From positions 1-64,000 of the forward strand of contig JBLWYD010000002.1 in the NCBI GenBank assembly GCA_048267165.1: a stretch of 64,000 nt of DNA, read 5' to 3'. The notes below the pieces were generated by a model that was not told the origin of the DNA, did not search any database, and saw nothing but the letters and a program-made list of their open reading frames with translations. Of this stretch, positions 1-9,595 are shown one piece after another. A program made the position numbers and the translations under genes. This DNA comes from PGYR01 sp048267165 (GTDB taxonomy: Bacteria; Bacteroidota; Ignavibacteria; Kapaibacteriales; UBA2268). Position 1 is the stretch's first letter. Each line of letters opens with the position of its first letter.

Positions 1-27
1 ATAAATTAATTAATAAACGAGAACAAA

Positions 28-765
28 ATGAATAAAAAAGTAATTATAATAACTGGGGCATCCAGTGGAATTGGTGAAGCAACAGCTGTTAGATTAGCTA
101 AAGAAGGTCACAAATTAGTACTTGCAGCTCGAAGAGAAGATAAATTAATAGCATTAAAAGAAAAACTACATTCAGTTAATACAGAGATTGTAATACATAC
201 AACCGATGTTACAAATAGAAATGATGTTATTTCATTAATAAATATTTCAATAGAAACTTTTGGTCAATTAGATGTTTTGATTAACAATGCAGGCATTATG
301 CCTTTGTCATTTATAGAAGAAGGAAGGGTTGAAGACTGGGATAGAATGATTGATGTTAATCTAAAAGGATTGCTATATGGGATAAATGAAGTAGTACCTA
401 TAATGAAAAAGCAAAATTCAGGTCACATTATAAACGTATCTTCAGTTGCAGGTAGAAGAGTCTTCCCTACTGCAGCAGTTTATTGTGCTACAAAATTTGG
501 AGTGAATGCTATTACAGAAGGTCTTAGACAAGAATTAAGTGCTAAGTACAATATAAAAGTAACAGCTATTGAACCTGGGGCAACAAAGACCGAGCTTCAA
601 AGTCACATACCAAATGCTGAAATAAAAGAGAATTTTGCCAAAAGAATGGAATCGGTTACATTTCTAGAAGCCGAAGACATTGCGGAAGCTATTCATTATG
701 CAATATCACAACCTAAACATGTGAATGTAACTGAGATATTGATTCACCCAACAGAAGGTCCTTAA
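28..765 (+). CDS. Short-chain dehydrogenase/reductase (SDR) oxidoreductase
   Basis: A 245-residue classical SDR, the usual family length. These are cytosolic Rossmann-fold enzymes that pass hydride between NAD(P)(H) and a carbonyl or alcohol. The cofactor glycine motif TGASSGIG is at residues 9-16, NNAG at 86-89, and the catalytic set N111, S139, Y152, K156 (Y-x3-K) is complete. R35-R36 after the second strand suggest NADP(H) preference (inference). The substrate cannot be told from sequence. cinA starts 2 nt downstream, so it probably heads a co-transcribed run of SDR, cinA, tsaD and pepD, although these share no obvious pathway. Confidence 0.93.
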   Translation: MNKKVIIITGASSGIGEATAVRLAKEGHKLVLAARREDKLIALKEKLHSVNTEIVIHTTDVTNRNDVISLINISIETFGQLDVLINNAGIMPLSFIEEGRVEDWDRMIDVNLKGLLYGINEVVPIMKKQNSGHIINVSSVAGRRVFPTAAVYCATKFGVNAITEGLRQELSAKYNIKVTAIEPGATKTELQSHIPNAEIKENFAKRMESVTFLEAEDIAEAIHYAISQPKHVNVTEILIHPTEGP

Positions 766-767
766 TA

Positions 768-2024
768 ATGATAAAAGCAGCCATAATAGCAATTGGTGAT
801 GAACTACTGATTGGTGAAACTATTAATACTAATTCTGCTTGGTTAGGACGAGAACTAACAACACTTGGTATAAGTATTAACTCGTCTATAACGGTATCTG
901 ATAACCAAGAAACTATTATTAACTCTATATCAAAACTTTCAGAGATTAGTGATGTTATCATAACTACAGGTGGGTTAGGTCCTACGAAGGATGATATTAC
1001 TAAAAAAGCTATTGCTACTTATTTTAATGCAGAATTAGTTGAGGATACGAATACTAGAATACACCTGATAGATTATTTTAAGAGAAGAGGAAGAGAAATA
1101 ACTGAACTTCATTTAGAACAAGCTCTTCTCCCCTCTTGTTCTATTGCATTATTCAATTCTGTTGGTACAGCACCTGGAATTTATACTAAACAGAAAGGTA
1201 AGTTATATTTTAATTTACCTGGTATACCAAGAGAAATGAAATCTATTTTTGAAGAAAACATTGTAAGTATTATTGATGAGTATAAGGGTGAGGTAAAAGA
1301 AGATTTCTTCGTTTATAAAACTATATATACGACTGGAATTGTTGAATCAGAAATTGCAAATAGAATCTCATATTTAGATGATGAAAATGAGTCTATAAAA
1401 TTCGCTTACCTGCCTTCATATTCAGGTGTTAGACTTAGACTTGGGGTTTTGAATTCAGAGCTTAAATCAAACAAATACCTTATAAATGATATAGAAACTA
1501 AAATTAGAGAGCATTTATATTCACATATTATTGAAGAAAATAAACCAATATTAGAAGCGTTTCAAGAATACTTTATAAAGAATAATTGGACAATTTCAGT
1601 TGCAGAATCATGTACTGGTGGTGGTCTAGGAAGTCTTTTAACAGAATTATCTGGAAGTTCGAAAATCCTCGAAGGTGGTTTTATCGTATATAGTAATAAT
1701 GCAAAGCAAGAATTACTGAATATAAAGAAATCTACTTTAGATAATTATGGTGCAGTTAGTGAAGAAACAGCAAAAGAACTTGCTAATAACTGTAGGTTAA
1801 AATTGAATACAGATTTTGCTATATCTTTGACTGGTATTGCAGGACCAAATGGTGGTTCAGAAGAAAAACCTGTTGGTACAGTTTGGATTGGAATTTCAGA
1901 TTCGAAAGAAACAAAAGCAATAAAATTCGTATTTTTGAAGAATAGAGAAGCAAATAGAGAATTAAGCAAATACACTGCTCTTTCACTACTTTATAGAAAA
2001 TTAAAATATAATATAGACTTATAA
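768..2024 (+). CDS. cinA: CinA family protein (MoCF-like domain + NMN amidohydrolase domain)
   Basis: A two-domain CinA of 418 residues, the normal length. The N-terminal molybdopterin-binding-like (COG1058) domain carries GDELLIGE at 10-17 and GGLGPTKDD at 68-76, and in characterised homologues acts as an ADP-ribose/NAD-derivative pyrophosphatase. The C-terminal PncC-type domain starts near residue 265 with VAESCTGG around 278-285 and the TGIAGPNGG loop near 355-363, matching nicotinamide mononucleotide deamidases. The likely role is cytosolic NAD salvage and metabolite repair; the 'competence/damage-inducible' name comes from Gram-positive operons and need not apply. It lies 2 nt after the SDR gene and 2 nt before tsaD, so translational coupling is likely. 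Confidence 0.95.
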   Translation: MIKAAIIAIGDELLIGETINTNSAWLGRELTTLGISINSSITVSDNQETIINSISKLSEISDVIITTGGLGPTKDDITKKAIATYFNAELVEDTNTRIHLIDYFKRRGREITELHLEQALLPSCSIALFNSVGTAPGIYTKQKGKLYFNLPGIPREMKSIFEENIVSIIDEYKGEVKEDFFVYKTIYTTGIVESEIANRISYLDDENESIKFAYLPSYSGVRLRLGVLNSELKSNKYLINDIETKIREHLYSHIIEENKPILEAFQEYFIKNNWTISVAESCTGGGLGSLLTELSGSSKILEGGFIVYSNNAKQELLNIKKSTLDNYGAVSEETAKELANNCRLKLNTDFAISLTGIAGPNGGSEEKPVGTVWIGISDSKETKAIKFVFLKNREANRELSKYTALSLLYRKLKYNIDL

Positions 2025-2026
2025 TA

Positions 2027-3034
2027 ATGAATATCTTAGCTATAGAAAGCTCATGTGATGATACATCAATTGCAGTTACTAATCAAAATAATGTATTAAG
2101 TAATGTTATTTCATCGCAATCTGTACATACAGATTTTGGCGGGATTGTACCTGAATTAGCGTCAAGAGCACATATTAATAATATATCTAGACTTACAAGT
2201 AATAGTCTAGAAATTGCAAAATTAGATTTTGATAGGATAAAAAGTATTGCAATTACATCTGAACCTGGTTTGATGGGATCACTAATAGTAGGTTCGTCTT
2301 ATGCGAAAGGATTAAGTCTTAAATATAATCTTCCTCTAATTCCTGTTAATCATATTGAAGGACATATATACTCCGGTTGTTTAGAGGATGAGACTCTTGA
2401 GTTTCCATTTATTTCTCTAGTAGTAAGTGGTGGTCATACTTCATTATTTCTAGTTAAATCATACTCTGAATATGAAATAATAGGAATGACTAAAGATGAC
2501 GCAGCTGGTGAAGCTTTTGACAAAATTGCAAAATTAATGGGACTTGGTTATCCAGGCGGCCCAGTAATAGATAAACTAGCAAAAGAAGGAAACCCAAATG
2601 AATATGATTTCCCAAGATCAATGATTAATACTGATGATTTTGATTTTAGTTTTAGTGGATTAAAGACATCAGTTAGGTATTTTATTCAAAAGAACTTCAA
2701 ATTCCCAATTGAAGACAAAGATAAAAAGAATTTAGCAGCATCTGTCCAATCAGCTATTGTAGATGTATTAATACATAAAACTTATAGTGCTGCAAAAAAG
2801 CATAAAGTAAAGAATATAGTTATTGGTGGAGGAGTTTCGGCTAATTCATTATTAAGGAATTCATTTAAAGAACTGGAATCAAAAGGTTATAAAATAGTAC
2901 TCCCAAAAATGGAGTATTGTATTGATAATGCAGCTATGATAGGTTTTCTTGCAAATAAAAAAATAGAACATTCAGTAAATAAATTTAATGATCTAACTTT
3001 CAAAGTTAGCTCTCGACCTATGAGATCAAAATAA
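2027..3034 (+). CDS. tsaD: tRNA N6-threonylcarbamoyladenosine (t6A) transferase subunit TsaD
   Basis: Catalytic subunit of t6A37 synthesis: with TsaB and TsaE it moves the threonylcarbamoyl group from TC-AMP to A37 of ANN-decoding tRNAs in the cytosol. The 335-residue ASKHA-fold protein shows IESSCDDT at 6-13, the metal-binding pair H109-x3-H113 in NHIEGH, VSGGHTS near 133-139, GGGVSAN near 266-272, and the conserved Asp in YCIDNAAM near residue 300. Length and motifs are all standard for an essential housekeeping gene. It starts 2 nt after cinA; pepD follows after 14 nt. Confidence 0.97.
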   Translation: MNILAIESSCDDTSIAVTNQNNVLSNVISSQSVHTDFGGIVPELASRAHINNISRLTSNSLEIAKLDFDRIKSIAITSEPGLMGSLIVGSSYAKGLSLKYNLPLIPVNHIEGHIYSGCLEDETLEFPFISLVVSGGHTSLFLVKSYSEYEIIGMTKDDAAGEAFDKIAKLMGLGYPGGPVIDKLAKEGNPNEYDFPRSMINTDDFDFSFSGLKTSVRYFIQKNFKFPIEDKDKKNLAASVQSAIVDVLIHKTYSAAKKHKVKNIVIGGGVSANSLLRNSFKELESKGYKIVLPKMEYCIDNAAMIGFLANKKIEHSVNKFNDLTFKVSSRPMRSK

Positions 3035-3048
3035 ATTAGAGGATAATA

Positions 3049-4500
3049 ATGACTAAAACAATAGATAAACTTGAACCCAAATTAGTTTGGGAAATCTTTC
3101 ACGAGATTACTAAACACCCTAGACCTTCAAAAAAAGAAGAGAAAATAGTTAAATATATTGAAGATTTTGCGAACAAGTTAAATCTACCAATTAAAAAAGA
3201 TGAACTCGGCAATTTAGTAATAACTAAACCTGCTACAAAAGGTTATGAAGATAAACCGGCATTTTGTATTCAAGCCCATGTAGATATGGTAACTGAGAAG
3301 AATAGAGATGTCGAGTTTGATTTTGATAATGATGCAATACAAACTTATATAGAAGATGGTTGGGTTAAAGCAAAAGGTACGACTCTCGGTGCAGATAATG
3401 GTCTTGGTTTAGCTATGGGAATGGCTGTACTTGCTTCTGACGATCTTGAACATCCTAGATTTGAACTACTTTGTACTCTAGATGAAGAGACTGGATTAAC
3501 AGGAGCAGCAGAATTAGGGACTGATTTATTAGAATCTGAGATACTAATTAATCTAGATACAGAAGATTTTGGGCATTTTACAATTGGTTGTGCTGGTGGT
3601 CTAAATACTCTAGGAACACTAGATTTAGTATTGGAAGATACACCAAAACAATATAGAACTTATGAGTTATCACTGAAAGGTTTATTAGGTGGTCATTCTG
3701 GAATAGAAATCGATGATGAAAGAGGAAATGCTGCAAAAATTCTTGTTCGTTTCGTCTTACACCTAAAAGAACGATTCAACATAAGAGTGCATACATTTGA
3801 TAGTGGTGATAAGCATAATGCGATACCTAGAGAGTCATATATTACCTTTTCTCTACCAAAGGATCAGATATTGAAATTAGAAGCTATGGTGGTCTCTTAT
3901 CAAGGTATTTTGAAAAATGAATGGTCATTCAAAGAACCAAATATTGAATTGATTTTAGAAAGTATAGATTTTATACCTAAAATGATGTCTGTTGGAACAC
4001 AAGATGATTTATTGAATGTTATTAATGCTTTACCTCATGGGGCACAAAGGTTTACGCCTGAACTACCTTCATTAGTACAAACATCAACAAATCTTGCAAA
4101 AGTAAAAACAATTGAAAACAGAATAGAAATCCTAACTAGTCAAAGAAGTATAGTAGAATCAGAAAAATTTTGGATTGCAGGTATTGTTAACTCTATATTT
4201 GAACTAGGTGGATTTAATGTAACAAGAACATCAGGTTATCCAGCTTGGGAACCAAAGAAAAATTCTAAATTAGTCGATAAAGCCGTGAGGATTTATAAAG
4301 AAACATTCAAAGATGAACCCGTAATTGAATTGATCCATGCTGGTTTGGAATGTGGTCTAATTGGTGAGAAATATCCACGTATGGAAATGCTCTCTTTCGG
4401 TCCTACCTTAAAGGATGTTCATACACCTTCTGAAAAAATAGAAATTGACTCAGTTGACAAAAGTTGGTTATTACTTAAGAATATAATTAGAGAACTATAA
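3049..4500 (+). CDS. pepD: Aminoacyl-histidine dipeptidase (Xaa-His dipeptidase, M20C)
   Basis: A 483-residue zinc-dependent cytosolic dipeptidase of the M20C/PepD family (carnosinase-like), which hydrolyses Xaa-His and other dipeptides. Metal and active-site motifs are present: AHVDMV (about 75-80), GADNGLG (about 113-119, bridging Asp), DEETG (about 144-148, general base Glu and metal ligand), and a late HAGLECG segment with the last ligand region. The dimerisation/lid domain sits between about residues 190 and 380. It is last in the plus-strand run. Its stop codon lies 1 nt from the stop of the convergent 1697-residue surface protein gene, with no hairpin between them. Confidence 0.95.
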   Translation: MTKTIDKLEPKLVWEIFHEITKHPRPSKKEEKIVKYIEDFANKLNLPIKKDELGNLVITKPATKGYEDKPAFCIQAHVDMVTEKNRDVEFDFDNDAIQTYIEDGWVKAKGTTLGADNGLGLAMGMAVLASDDLEHPRFELLCTLDEETGLTGAAELGTDLLESEILINLDTEDFGHFTIGCAGGLNTLGTLDLVLEDTPKQYRTYELSLKGLLGGHSGIEIDDERGNAAKILVRFVLHLKERFNIRVHTFDSGDKHNAIPRESYITFSLPKDQILKLEAMVVSYQGILKNEWSFKEPNIELILESIDFIPKMMSVGTQDDLLNVINALPHGAQRFTPELPSLVQTSTNLAKVKTIENRIEILTSQRSIVESEKFWIAGIVNSIFELGGFNVTRTSGYPAWEPKKNSKLVDKAVRIYKETFKDEPVIELIHAGLECGLIGEKYPRMEMLSFGPTLKDVHTPSEKIEIDSVDKSWLLLKNIIREL

Positions 4501-4501
4501 A

Positions 4502-7500
4502 CTATTTAATAATAACCATTTGTTTTGTTTGAATATTACTATCTGTTTCTAAAGTATAATAATAGATTCCAGGTATTAAGTCATTTGAATATATTAGAAT
4601 ATCATATTCGCCTACTTCAAATGACTTTTTGCCATCTAGTAATAACCTTACCAATCTACCTGTTGCATCATATAATTTCAGCACTGGACTAGTTTCAGTT
4701 TCAATTTTCAATGGTATCGTCGATTCTTTTGACCATGGATTAGGATAATTTTGCTTCACTAGAGTTGTAGCTTTTTTAACGACATGAGATATTCTACAAG
4801 ACTCACCAGTATTGAATAAATTATTCTGGACAGAATTATATAAATCTAAGAAATATATATACTCAGAACCAAAGTTATTTATAGTTATATCAAATAAAGT
4901 AGTTATATCTAAAGGAATAGTGACTAACATTTTCATCTCTCCAATCTGAGATGCTCTCAATGTATCTATATCGGAATATTCTAGGTTCAAATTGCCATGC
5001 TTTACTAAATTGGCATTAGCTACAGTATTAGGAATTACAGAATAAGCATCAATATATTTCAATGAATAAGGATCGTAGGTAATATTCAAATCAAAGTGCA
5101 TATCTATCATCCAATGATCAACACCTTTGTAATTTGCCATTATATCTTTATCAATAAATAATGGTATTAAAACTGTATCTCCGATACTACCAAATAATGT
5201 ATCTGCTACTGTAAAATTAGTACTAACATCGGCAAGCATTTCGAACGGAGGTGCAAATCCAAACCCTGTAATAAGATTACTATCTAGCATATAACAAGGG
5301 TCGAATATTTCAGAATTTGTTATCGAGCTATATTCACCAATTTGTCGAGGGCAAAACTCTAGAATTACTTCAGCTATTGCGTCTGGCAATAGTGTGTCCG
5401 TCAATGGTGGATTAATGCTAATAATACTTACATCTTGTGGTAGATTAACTATTTGAGATAACAGAAACGGCACATCACCAGTATTCTGAACCATAAAAGT
5501 ATCAATTTTACAATCTAATACAAATACTGTATCATAAGCGATGTCATTCAATACACTGACTTCTGATTTTAGAATTCTAACTTCTATTTTTGGTCCATTT
5601 GGTATTAATCTAAATGGTATTATTCCTTTAGAATCAAAACTAAAACTATCTAGTATGAATGTTGTAGTATCAGTTCGATTCATTTTTGGGGTGAATTTAG
5701 CTATAAATAAAGGTGTTAAAGAATCAATATTACAGAAATTATCCAAGCTCACAAATACTGAAGAACTAGCAGTTTGATTCATGCTAATCTTCGAATTATA
5801 AATACTGCAAATTGAAGTATCTGGATAAGTATTTCCTAAATAGGCACTCTCATTCCCTATATATTCGAATAGTGTGGTGTCATAAAATATCTGACAATCA
5901 ATATCAATTAAATCAAATTCCATTAATTGAAATGCATATACTGGCAACAATAAAGTATCACAACTAATTACTTCATAGCTTTGAATTAAATCATTAGGAG
6001 TAAATTCAAATGGCATAGGAGCAGGGAATGCTTCACCAGTTCCAAAAACGGTTACTGTAGTGTCAAAACCATTACAAGGTTCTGCAAAATGAATTTTCAT
6101 TTTTGAAACATAATCTCTTGATATTCTCGGTTTGAAGTCCAATTGAATGATCATAGTATCCTGAGCTGCAGAATAAACAATGTTTTTATCAGTTTTAGTT
6201 ATAAACTCTTGAGCAAAGAAAACGTTGTATTCTGGTTCAAATGTAATTGAATCAATTACTAAAGTCTCTCTATCAGGATTATAATCGATTTCAGGTATAG
6301 TAATCCTAACAAATTGAGGGACAGGCGATGTTGTAGCAACTAAAGTTGGTGGAAACTGTACAAATAATGGTCCTGGTTCATACATCAAAGTTTGACGCCC
6401 CGCTAAAAACCTGTCATAAGGTTTCTGCAATCTCCATATTTCTGTTTGTCCATCGGCACTCATCCCATGAGCATCAATGTGCATCAATGCAGAATGGTTA
6501 AGACTATCTCGGATGGATGGAGAACTTGGGCAATAAGTTACTCTAATTGTATCTTTAGTCAATGGTGGAATGCTATATGGCATATCTTGACCATTAATAG
6601 CGATGTCAGAAGTCCAACTGAAATACTCAGGATAAGCTTGTCCAATAATACCGACTCCATCTATCCAAATATTATCTATTACTGCATCATTTACTCTAGA
6701 ATTATTAGCTAAAGTCAACTCTGATGTTTCACAATCACAGGACTTTACAAATCCAAATGTTACTAATGTAGATACTATTTCAATTGGTATTATTTTACCT
6801 TTACCTGTAAATGAGACTTCATTCTGTACTAGGCATGGCTCACTACTATAAGATATAAGTTGTGTAGAATAATTAATATCAGATGTAGGTACGAATTCCA
6901 CAGTTATCTGTATTGTATCTCTTGGGTTCAAAGTTCTATCTATAATCTTTGGCGGATATAGAATATTAAAATTTGCTCCAATGCTTAAACTATCTAAATG
7001 TACAGGTATTGAAGATATATTCTCAAGTATAATTTTCTGAGTCGGTCTCTCACCTACTTCTATTGTACCGAATGTGTTATTATCTTCCATAAATATCTTT
7101 GGAAGTGTGGAACTAGCTTGTAAAAATGCAAACCAATCTTGATTATCTTGATCAGTGAATTCGAGATAAGCTTTATCAGCTCTATCATTAATTAAATCAT
7201 TTGGTGTATATCTGAATTTAAATTTTAAACTATCTCCCGCTGCAAGATTTGTACTATAAGTTTTCAAACTATTAGTATCCCCAACGGGTTCAATAATATC
7301 AAATCTTGTTGATGGATCATTCAAATAGAAGTTTTTTAGATTTAATGAGACTGGAGATTCATTGACAATATATAATTCATTCGTAGAATCTTGACAAGCT
7401 ATAACATTCTCAATCTTCATCACTTCTGGATTAAATCTAAACTTGTCAATTATTCCTCTTCCTTTAAGTGTAATACACCCCGATGCATAACATCCAGTCT

Positions 7501-9595
7501 GAGGAGTTTCTTGGAAACATAGTTTATCATAATATAATGAATCAGTTATTGGACGAAACCTAACTCTAACATCTCTTTCTTCATTAGGTGGGATAGTTGC
7601 GAATCTTCCACCAGGGAAGTAAAAAGCTTCTCCCCTACTGATACTAAAACTAACTCTAAACTCATCTAAGCCATTATTTCTTATTTTAATATTTCTTTCT
7701 AATTCTTGACCGACAAATACGTTCCCATAATCAACAGTATCTACAGTAAATGTCAAATCTGGATGTATTGATTTCCCCTTAACTATAATTGGTTTCCGTA
7801 AAGTACAACCACCAGCTTTAACAATTATAAATAGTGTATCTCTAAACGTACCAGCTACTTTAGGTAAGAAACGAATTAATTTTACTTGATAGCTTTTTTC
7901 GGGTTCTAAGGTTTGTGGTTGAGTACTAACGAATCTAATAAATTGGAATTCATCTGGCACTATGACATCCGTTATAGTTATATTCTGACTTGATAAATTC
8001 TCCCAATAAAACAAAGCTTCATCGGATGGGAAATCTTTACAGATTGTACCAAAATCGACAGAATCAAGCTGCTCACCTTTTGTTCCAAACTTAGTTAAAC
8101 TTATTATATTTTCAACCTCACCTGTTAAAGGAATGATTCCTGCTCCAACACATTGGTCAGTAGATTGTATTCTTAATGTGTCATAAAATATATTAGCAAC
8201 ACTACCTGATCTAAACCTTACTACTAAATTAGTACTTTGCCCTGGGGATAAAGTAACCGGAAATGTAGGTGATACAATAGAATAGTACTGTGGTAAATTG
8301 AAATTACCTCCAGTAATAGTAACAGGCTTTTGAGTCCCAAACGTTGCCGTATTATTAGTCACTTTTAAATTAATATCTCTATATGGCTCTTCTATACAAA
8401 AGGCTTTTAATATTCCAAAACCAAGAGTATCTGCATTATATTTTAAATCCGTTTCTCTTGTAATTGTCCATTGTCTTTTATTGCCAGCTAAAAAATCATA
8501 AGCACATCCATCATCTCTTAGAATCCTAATTTGTGGTTTTATAGTACCTATAAAATCACTATCAACATAAAACTCGAATGTAAATGGAATATTAGGTAAT
8601 AAGGTTTCATATTTATTCTTTTGATAATCGAAATAACTCTCAAATGCAGGTGTAATCCATAAAAAAGCCCTTGAGCCACATAATGAAGTATCTGTTACTG
8701 TTATAGTGTATTTCTTTCTTGTTGTGCATCTGATCGTATCTATCTGTACTGGGTCAGTAACTATAAAGGGTCTATACTCTGGTCTATCATTTTTAGTTTT
8801 AGTAGTAGTTAAACCCGAAAGCAAATTTGCAGTATTATTCTGAGTAACATCACATGGTGAATAATTTCCGGGGTCTTCATTACATCTGAAATATCCAATA
8901 AGCCCAGCCTCATTACCATTTCTTCTTTTGTCCTTTTCACAAATAATTTCAGTCATTGGAAGAGCTCTGTTCCATATTTTAATCTCATCCATTATTCCAC
9001 GGAAAGTTCTATAACTATTATTATTAGTTAACTCATTCGCTCTACCAAATTGGGTGTCATTACTATTCTTTTTTAATGTAGTCAGTAGGTAGCTGGGGTT
9101 AGTGGCTTCTGCTATTAACTCTCCATCTAAGTAAATCAACGCCTTATTTAATGTACCATCGAAAACAGCTGCTAGATGATGCCAATCTCCGTTTATATTA
9201 ACAGGATTGGAAGTAGCGATAGTATTATCAACCTCTTTTAATTCTGAAGTTGGATGACTTATCTCAAATACGATCCTATTACTTGGGTCATAATATAATT
9301 GCCATACATCTGATTTATCAACAGTAGGGCCCCACTTACCCGCAAAGTAATTCCTCTTACCTAGTTCTAAATTCGGTTTTATCCACATTTCTACAGTCAT
9401 AGCAGTACTTAGACCATTTAAAGTGGCATTATTTTTTAAATTCATGAAATGAGCAGATTGCCCTTTATTACTTATGAAGTCAAGTCCATTTCCTATACAT
9501 TGAGTTAATGGCCACTGATTACAATTTTGAGCATTCAGCACGTAAGGCAATGTAAGTAACAGTATTACAACAAGTATGTGAGTTTTTTTAATCAT
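4502..9595 (-). CDS. Giant secreted LamG / choice-of-anchor-D protein with T9SS type A sorting domain
   Basis: A 1697-residue predicted surface or secreted protein. It has a Sec signal peptide (about 1-22, ending in LNAQ) and a LamG/concanavalin-like lectin domain at about 50-215 (TVEMWIKP, DGELIAEA and WNRALP strand motifs). Many Ig-like choice-of-anchor-D repeats (recurring 'FGTI/DYGNVFVG ... ITIRNNG' patterns) run from about 390 to 1130. Two weakly cohesin-like beta-sandwich stretches lie near 1195-1335 and 1463-1592. The C-terminal domain (about 1615-1697) starts with QNYPNP and ends in the Y-x-Y-T-L-E ... K-Q-M-V-I-I-K pattern of T9SS cargo. The start overlaps the stop of the DUF1501 gene by 4 nt (ATGA), so the two are translationally coupled. 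Adhesion or matrix binding is inferred; the ligand is unknown. Confidence 0.88.
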   Translation of the reverse strand: MIKKTHILVVILLLTLPYVLNAQNCNQWPLTQCIGNGLDFISNKGQSAHFMNLKNNATLNGLSTAMTVEMWIKPNLELGKRNYFAGKWGPTVDKSDVWQLYYDPSNRIVFEISHPTSELKEVDNTIATSNPVNINGDWHHLAAVFDGTLNKALIYLDGELIAEATNPSYLLTTLKKNSNDTQFGRANELTNNNSYRTFRGIMDEIKIWNRALPMTEIICEKDKRRNGNEAGLIGYFRCNEDPGNYSPCDVTQNNTANLLSGLTTTKTKNDRPEYRPFIVTDPVQIDTIRCTTRKKYTITVTDTSLCGSRAFLWITPAFESYFDYQKNKYETLLPNIPFTFEFYVDSDFIGTIKPQIRILRDDGCAYDFLAGNKRQWTITRETDLKYNADTLGFGILKAFCIEEPYRDINLKVTNNTATFGTQKPVTITGGNFNLPQYYSIVSPTFPVTLSPGQSTNLVVRFRSGSVANIFYDTLRIQSTDQCVGAGIIPLTGEVENIISLTKFGTKGEQLDSVDFGTICKDFPSDEALFYWENLSSQNITITDVIVPDEFQFIRFVSTQPQTLEPEKSYQVKLIRFLPKVAGTFRDTLFIIVKAGGCTLRKPIIVKGKSIHPDLTFTVDTVDYGNVFVGQELERNIKIRNNGLDEFRVSFSISRGEAFYFPGGRFATIPPNEERDVRVRFRPITDSLYYDKLCFQETPQTGCYASGCITLKGRGIIDKFRFNPEVMKIENVIACQDSTNELYIVNESPVSLNLKNFYLNDPSTRFDIIEPVGDTNSLKTYSTNLAAGDSLKFKFRYTPNDLINDRADKAYLEFTDQDNQDWFAFLQASSTLPKIFMEDNNTFGTIEVGERPTQKIILENISSIPVHLDSLSIGANFNILYPPKIIDRTLNPRDTIQITVEFVPTSDINYSTQLISYSSEPCLVQNEVSFTGKGKIIPIEIVSTLVTFGFVKSCDCETSELTLANNSRVNDAVIDNIWIDGVGIIGQAYPEYFSWTSDIAINGQDMPYSIPPLTKDTIRVTYCPSSPSIRDSLNHSALMHIDAHGMSADGQTEIWRLQKPYDRFLAGRQTLMYEPGPLFVQFPPTLVATTSPVPQFVRITIPEIDYNPDRETLVIDSITFEPEYNVFFAQEFITKTDKNIVYSAAQDTMIIQLDFKPRISRDYVSKMKIHFAEPCNGFDTTVTVFGTGEAFPAPMPFEFTPNDLIQSYEVISCDTLLLPVYAFQLMEFDLIDIDCQIFYDTTLFEYIGNESAYLGNTYPDTSICSIYNSKISMNQTASSSVFVSLDNFCNIDSLTPLFIAKFTPKMNRTDTTTFILDSFSFDSKGIIPFRLIPNGPKIEVRILKSEVSVLNDIAYDTVFVLDCKIDTFMVQNTGDVPFLLSQIVNLPQDVSIISINPPLTDTLLPDAIAEVILEFCPRQIGEYSSITNSEIFDPCYMLDSNLITGFGFAPPFEMLADVSTNFTVADTLFGSIGDTVLIPLFIDKDIMANYKGVDHWMIDMHFDLNITYDPYSLKYIDAYSVIPNTVANANLVKHGNLNLEYSDIDTLRASQIGEMKMLVTIPLDITTLFDITINNFGSEYIYFLDLYNSVQNNLFNTGESCRISHVVKKATTLVKQNYPNPWSKESTIPLKIETETSPVLKLYDATGRLVRLLLDGKKSFEVGEYDILIYSNDLIPGIYYYTLETDSNIQTKQMVIIK

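Noticed and set aside
5541..5777. Plus-strand frames of about 80-90 codons inside the giant minus-strand genes (for example 5541-5777, 6446-6712, 58633-58920)
   Set aside because: Antisense shadows of long, domain-rich proteins; no start signals or motifs.
4502..9595. CRISPR or tandem DNA repeats behind the repeated protein domains
   Set aside because: The choice-of-anchor-D units are similar only at protein level; no near-identical DNA repeats or regular spacers were seen here or elsewhere in the window.
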